A DNA stretch of 9,546 nt, from NCBI GenBank assembly GCA_029932795.1, contig JAOZPL010000055.1:1-9546 (forward strand). The letters run 5' to 3'. The first letter of the stretch is position 1. Each line of letters starts with the position of its first letter. Of this stretch, positions 6,869 through 9,546 are shown piece after piece. This stretch comes from Candidatus Zixiibacteriota bacterium (GTDB lineage Bacteria; Zixibacteria; MSB-5A5; GN15; FEB-12). The position numbers and the translations under genes are program-made. The notes under the pieces were generated by a model. The model saw only the letters and a list, made by a program, of their open reading frames with translations, ran no database searches and was not told the origin of the DNA.

Positions 6869-7318
6869 ATGATGGAGCCGACTCAGAAAAAAGGACTGTC
6901 CAAAGGGTGCCTGGTGGCGCTGATAATTGCCGGCGTGCTGCTGGTTATCATTATCATCGCAGGCGTCACCTGCTGGTATTACAAGGATGATCTGGCCAGA
7001 ATGGCCACTGGCACCGCCATTGACGGAATAAAAACGACCGTGGCGGAGAATCCCCCCGAGGGTGTTGATACCGTTCAGTTCAACGCTCTGACCGACGCCT
7101 TTATGGTAAAACTTAACGAAGGGCAGCTTGATTACGAGAAGTATGGTGTTTTCATGCAGGCGATTCAGGGCGTCGTTGGTGATGAGGAGATCACTGCTGA
7201 AGAAGCTGACAGGCTCTGCGATGCGATGATAGACTACTTCCCTGATCTGGCGGACATGGTACCGAGCGAAGAACCCCCGGATACCGTGCAGGTTGAAGAT
7301 TCTACCGGGTTACAGTGA
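6869..7318 (+). CDS. Hypothetical protein with one N-terminal membrane anchor and an acidic helical domain
   Basis: Not recognised. The product is 149 aa from ATG 6869, or 148 aa from ATG 6872, which is better spaced from GAGAGG (6861-6866). Residues 1-13 are basic (KK, K), followed by one strong hydrophobic helix at about 14-36 (CLVALIIAGVLLVIIIIAGV) and then CWYYKDDL. The basic flank suggests the N-terminus is inside, so the acidic C-terminal domain (about 40-149) would be outside the cytoplasm. That domain looks helical, carries an acidic stretch GDEEITAEEADRL (104-116), and ends in a Pro/Glu/Asp-rich tail. Cys35 is not in a good lipobox (threonine precedes it). It probably shares a transcript with plsY. 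Codon use resembles the neighbours, so it is likely a real gene. Confidence 0.75.
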   Translation: MMEPTQKKGLSKGCLVALIIAGVLLVIIIIAGVTCWYYKDDLARMATGTAIDGIKTTVAENPPEGVDTVQFNALTDAFMVKLNEGQLDYEKYGVFMQAIQGVVGDEEITAEEADRLCDAMIDYFPDLADMVPSEEPPDTVQVEDSTGLQ

Positions 7319-7326
7319 GAAAACCG

Positions 7327-7366
7327 CCGGTTGACTACAGAGTTGACCGGTTGAATGTAGAGAACG
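7327..7366 (+). repeat. Two-copy imperfect direct repeat, 20-bp period
   Basis: CCGGTTGACTACAGAG (7327-7342) recurs as CCGGTTGAATGTAGAG (7347-7362), identical in 13 of 16 positions with the first 8 exact. The copies fill the short gap before plsY. A period of 20 is close to two helical turns, so both copies face the same side of the DNA. It may be a protein-binding site or a chance local duplication. Confidence 0.5.
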
Positions 7367-7373
7367 TCTGAGA

Positions 7374-8030
7374 ATGGATACAGCCAAGCTACTTGCTGCG
7401 ATTGTCGGTGCATACATGGCAGGTGCCATCCCGTTTGGCCTGATAATTTCATGCTGGTTCGGGGTCCCGGATATTCGTACCCGCGGTTCCGGTAACATTG
7501 GCGCCACCAACGTCTGGCGAGTGGTCGGTGCAAAGGCGGCCTTCTGGGTCTATCTCCTGGACATAGGGAAGGGTGTTGCTGTCGTGCTGGTTGCCCGTCA
7601 GATAGATCAGGCTCTTCTCACGCGCGATATTTTTCTTGTAGCCTGTGCCATGGCGGTAGTGCTGGGACACATATTCCCGGTCTATCTTCGTTTTCGAGGT
7701 GGTAAGGGCGTCAACACTGCTCTGGGTGCCCTGGCGACTCTCCTGCCGTTGGAGACAGCTGTCTGTGTGGGTGTATTCCTGCTGGTAGCATTGCTTTCGC
7801 GCTACGTGTCGCTGGGGTCAATGTCGGCTGCTATCGCTTTGCCGCTGGTTATTCTGATCGAAACTAACCTTATGGGGAAGCAGATAGTGCCTGTCTATCT
7901 CTACGGCGTTCTTGCGATGGCCGTCCTCGTTCTGGTGACCCACAGACAAAACATCCGCAGGCTTCTGGCCGGTACGGAAAACAGGTTTGCGCTGTCATCA
8001 GGAACGAGAAAGGATCATAGTCATGGTTAA
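7374..8030 (+). CDS. plsY: Acyl-phosphate:glycerol-3-phosphate acyltransferase PlsY
   Basis: Inner-membrane enzyme that transfers an acyl group from acyl-phosphate (made by PlsX) to sn-glycerol-3-phosphate, giving lysophosphatidic acid, the first step of phospholipid synthesis in most bacteria. At 218 aa it fits the family. The three conserved loop motifs are present: RGSGNIGATNVWR (37-49), HIFPVYLRFRGGKG (99-112) and HRQNIRRLLAGTENR (190-204). Between them are hydrophobic helices at about 5-28, 56-75, 83-100, 115-142, 148-165 and 170-189. No plsX is in the window. The ribosome site is weak (GAGA just before the ATG), so coupling with the upstream gene is possible. The end overlaps gpsA by 8 bp. 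Confidence 0.97.
   Translation: MDTAKLLAAIVGAYMAGAIPFGLIISCWFGVPDIRTRGSGNIGATNVWRVVGAKAAFWVYLLDIGKGVAVVLVARQIDQALLTRDIFLVACAMAVVLGHIFPVYLRFRGGKGVNTALGALATLLPLETAVCVGVFLLVALLSRYVSLGSMSAAIALPLVILIETNLMGKQIVPVYLYGVLAMAVLVLVTHRQNIRRLLAGTENRFALSSGTRKDHSHG
8009..8014 (+). promoter_or_regulatory. Shine-Dalgarno site deciding the gpsA start
   Basis: AAAGGA lies 8 bases before ATG 8023. An in-frame TTG at 7987 would add 12 residues without homology ahead of the Rossmann strand and has no comparable site. Confidence 0.75.
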
Positions 8031-9030
8031 AAGAATCGCAATACTCGGTGCCGGTTCCTGGGGAATGGCGCTGAGTCGTCTGCTTGACACGGGTGAGAAC
8101 AGCGTCTGCCTCTGGGAGTATGATGACGCAGAATACAGGAAGCTGCTGAAGTACCGCGGCAACCCGGACAGGCTCAGCGGGTTTCAACTGCCGGAAACGG
8201 TAGAGTTGAGCAACGATATATCTAAGGCCATCACAGGTGCCGAATTGCTGGTGCTGGCCACGCCATCACAGTATCTACGGTCGGTCATATCTCCCCTCGG
8301 GGGACATCTCGATTCGGTACACGGAATAGTCAATGTTGCCAAGGGGATCGAAACGGAGTCGCTGAAACGGATGTCGGAAGTTATAGCTGAGGAAACGCAT
8401 TTTCCGGGCGAGAGAATAGCTACCCTGTCCGGCCCGTCGCATGCCGAAGAAGTAGTCCTGGACATGCCCACCACGGTAGTGGCGGCATCGGAATCGGTAT
8501 CCTTTGCTGAGAACGTGCAGCAACTGTTCTCGATCGCGAATTTCAGGGTCTATGTCTGCGAGGATCTGATCGGTGTAGAACTGGGCGGCTCACTCAAGAA
8601 CATAATCGCAATTGCTGCCGGCATTGCCGATGGCCTTAAGATGGGTGACAATACCAAGGGTGCTTTGATCACACGCGGTCTGGCCGAGATGACACGCCTT
8701 GGTGTGGCTATGGGAGCCCGGGTCGAAACTTTCGCCGGACTCTCCGGTCTTGGTGATCTGTTTACAACTTGTACATCGCGGCACAGCCGCAATCGCACGG
8801 TTGGTGAGCGCATTGGCCGTGGGGAAAAACTTATAGATATCCTCGATAGTATGGTCATGGTGGCTGAAGGGGTTGAGACGACCCGTTCAGGACAGGAACT
8901 GGCTCGGAGATATGATGTTGAGATGCCGATCACGAACGAGATTTACCAGGTGTTGTTCAACGAGAAATCACCCTCCGAGGCCGTAGCTGATCTCATGGGA
9001 AGAAAACTGAAAGCAGAAGTATGGCGGTAA
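8023..9030 (+). CDS. gpsA: NAD(P)-dependent glycerol-3-phosphate dehydrogenase GpsA
   Basis: Reduces dihydroxyacetone phosphate to sn-glycerol-3-phosphate with NAD(P)H in the cytoplasm, supplying PlsY. From ATG 8023 it is 335 aa, the normal length. The N-terminal Rossmann motif is AILGAGSWGMAL (6-17). NVAKGIE (104-110) holds catalytic-region K107, and LSGPSHAEEV is at 135-144. The C-terminal helical domain has ELGGSLKNIIAIAAGIADGL (186-205, with K192), GDNTKGALITRGLAEM (208-223) and GLSGLGDLFTTCTSRHSRNR (239-258, with D245). It starts 8 bp inside plsY, so the two enzymes of consecutive steps are probably translated together. Confidence 0.97.
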   Translation: MVKRIAILGAGSWGMALSRLLDTGENSVCLWEYDDAEYRKLLKYRGNPDRLSGFQLPETVELSNDISKAITGAELLVLATPSQYLRSVISPLGGHLDSVHGIVNVAKGIETESLKRMSEVIAEETHFPGERIATLSGPSHAEEVVLDMPTTVVAASESVSFAENVQQLFSIANFRVYVCEDLIGVELGGSLKNIIAIAAGIADGLKMGDNTKGALITRGLAEMTRLGVAMGARVETFAGLSGLGDLFTTCTSRHSRNRTVGERIGRGEKLIDILDSMVMVAEGVETTRSGQELARRYDVEMPITNEIYQVLFNEKSPSEAVADLMGRKLKAEVWR

Positions 9031-9058
9031 CAAAATCAGCCTGAGCAGGGGGAAGTGC

Positions 9059-9409
9059 ATGGCTAAATCGAACACGAAAGAAAAACGGTACTACTCGATA
9101 AGTGAAGTCTCCCGGATTACCGGCCTTGAGCCGTATGTGCTGCGTTACTGGGAGAAGGAATTTCCGATTCTCAAGCCGAGAAAGAATCGGGGTGGCAGCA
9201 GATTGTACACTTCCAGCGATATCGAATTGGTCAATCGTATCAATCACCTCAGAACCAAGGAGAAACTGACGATCGCCGGAGCCAGGACGAAACTGATGTT
9301 GAAAAAATCGGCTGCCTACAAAGAGGAGATGGTTGCTCGGGCCAAAGCTAAGACACTTGCTGGGCAGATCAGAAAGGATATCGAAGACCTGCTCAAATTT
9401 TTCCCTTGA
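9059..9409 (+). CDS. Small MerR-family DNA-binding regulator
   Basis: The product is 116 aa. The N-terminal winged helix-turn-helix of the MerR class is clear: YYSISEVSRITGLEPYVLRYW (11-31), the wing EFPILKPRKNRGGSRLYTSSDIELV (34-58), and the second helical pair INHLRTKEKLTIAGARTKL (61-79). The remaining residues (about 80-116) are a charged helix of coiled-coil type (KKSAAYKEEMVARAKAKTLAGQIRKDIEDLL) with no cysteines, so it is not a metal-sensing MerR and shows no effector domain. AGGGGGA (9047-9053) precedes the ATG. It follows gpsA by 28 bp, probably on the same transcript, and is followed by tRNA-Pro. The target genes cannot be read from the sequence. Confidence 0.9.
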   Translation: MAKSNTKEKRYYSISEVSRITGLEPYVLRYWEKEFPILKPRKNRGGSRLYTSSDIELVNRINHLRTKEKLTIAGARTKLMLKKSAAYKEEMVARAKAKTLAGQIRKDIEDLLKFFP

Positions 9410-9438
9410 GTTTTAACGGTTTTCGGATAGATTGAATG

Positions 9439-9457
9439 TACTAGGCAGTGTCTAGTA
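9439..9457 (+). repeat. Short inverted repeat before tRNA-Pro
   Basis: TACTAG (9439-9444) and CTAGTA (9452-9457) are perfect inverted 6-mers around a 7-base centre, in the 64-bp gap between the MerR-like gene and the tRNA. A TTGAAT (9432-9437) lies just upstream, and TAGTAA (9453-9458) is a poor -10 at 15-bp spacing. It could be an operator or promoter element for the tRNA. It is not a good terminator because it is weak and lacks a T-run. Confidence 0.4.
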
Positions 9458-9473
9458 ACAGTCGATGTTGTGT

Positions 9474-9546
9474 CGGAGCGTAGCGCAGCCAGGTTAGCGC
9501 ACTCGCTTGGGGTGCGAGAGGTCGGCCGTTCAAATCGGCTCGCTCC
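9474..9546 (+). tRNA. tRNA-Pro, anticodon GGG, cut at the right edge
   Basis: The cloverleaf can be drawn by hand. The 5' acceptor strand CGGAGCG (9474-9480) pairs with CGCTCC (9541-9546), and the last pair lies just past the window. The D stem is GCGC/GCGC (9483-9486 with 9497-9500). The anticodon stem CTCGC/GCGAG (9502-9506 with 9514-9518) encloses the loop TTGGGGT, with anticodon GGG at 9509-9511, which reads CCC and CCU. The T stem GGCCG/CGGCT includes one G-U pair and encloses TTCAAAT. The C1 start and the D-arm TAGCGCAGCC resemble known bacterial tRNA-Pro. The final acceptor base, the discriminator and any encoded CCA are outside the window. Confidence 0.95.

Noticed and set aside
6802..6990. 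Plus-strand 62-aa reading frame before and within the hypothetical gene
   Set aside because: It overlaps the better-supported 6869 frame, which has a clear TM helix and a ribosome site.
6935..6990. Possible lipoprotein signal (GVTC) in the hypothetical protein
   Set aside because: The residue before the cysteine is Thr and the cysteine is at position 35, after a full TM helix; this fits a membrane anchor better.
7987..8022. TTG at 7987 as the gpsA start
   Set aside because: It adds 12 residues ahead of the Rossmann strand, with no good ribosome site, while ATG 8023 has AAAGGA at correct spacing.
1..9546. A hidden defence, mobile or other novel system
   Set aside because: Gene order is textbook ribosomal and lipid housekeeping, with no transposase, integrase, nuclease, toxin pair or repeat array, and no clear compositional break.

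Overview
The window is the distal half of a bacterial ribosomal-protein supercluster (spc and alpha operons), then a short phospholipid-synthesis and regulator cluster, all on the + strand. Gene order is rpmD (5' end cut off), rplO, secY, adk, map, infA, rpmJ, rpsM, rpsK, rpsD, rpoA, rplQ, terminator, a hypothetical membrane-anchored protein, plsY, gpsA, a MerR-type regulator, and a tRNA-Pro(GGG) cut off at the right edge.

The organism is clearly a bacterium: bacterial-type SecY, L36, a single alpha subunit with a standard alpha-CTD, PlsY, and Shine-Dalgarno sites throughout. The rpoA N-terminus (MKWKAMAMPK...), the zinc-binding (C+) forms of L36 and S4, and the plsY-gpsA pair beside a one-TM hypothetical protein suggest a lineage near the FCB superphylum or an allied candidate phylum such as Zixibacteria. 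This is an impression from memory of those families, not a search result, and the phylum is uncertain. Base composition looks balanced, with no clear compositional break, insertion sequence, phage gene or CRISPR.

Region 1 (1-6589) is a tightly packed translation, secretion and transcription operon. Spacers are mostly under 35 bp, and there are coupled overlaps (rplO/secY by 7 bp, adk/map by 1 bp). Several starts are not ATG: secY GTG, rpsM TTG, rpsK GTG. The cluster makes large-subunit proteins (L30, L15, L36, L17), small-subunit proteins (S13, S11, S4), IF-1, the SecY channel, adenylate kinase, methionine aminopeptidase and the RNA polymerase alpha subunit. A strong rho-independent terminator at 6614-6646 ends it. 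The promoter lies upstream of the window.

Region 2 (6650-6868) is a noncoding gap with one good sigma70-like promoter candidate (6735-6763). It probably drives the next unit: hypothetical protein (6869-7318), plsY (7374-8030), gpsA (8023-9030) and the MerR-like gene (9059-9409). GpsA makes sn-glycerol-3-phosphate and PlsY acylates it, so the overlapping pair covers consecutive steps of phosphatidic acid synthesis. The MerR-like gene is followed by tRNA-Pro.

I found no convincing undescribed system. The points most worth a second look are the unrecognised acidic one-TM protein, the MerR/tRNA-Pro linkage, a 20-bp-period direct repeat just upstream of plsY, and a small inverted repeat upstream of the tRNA.
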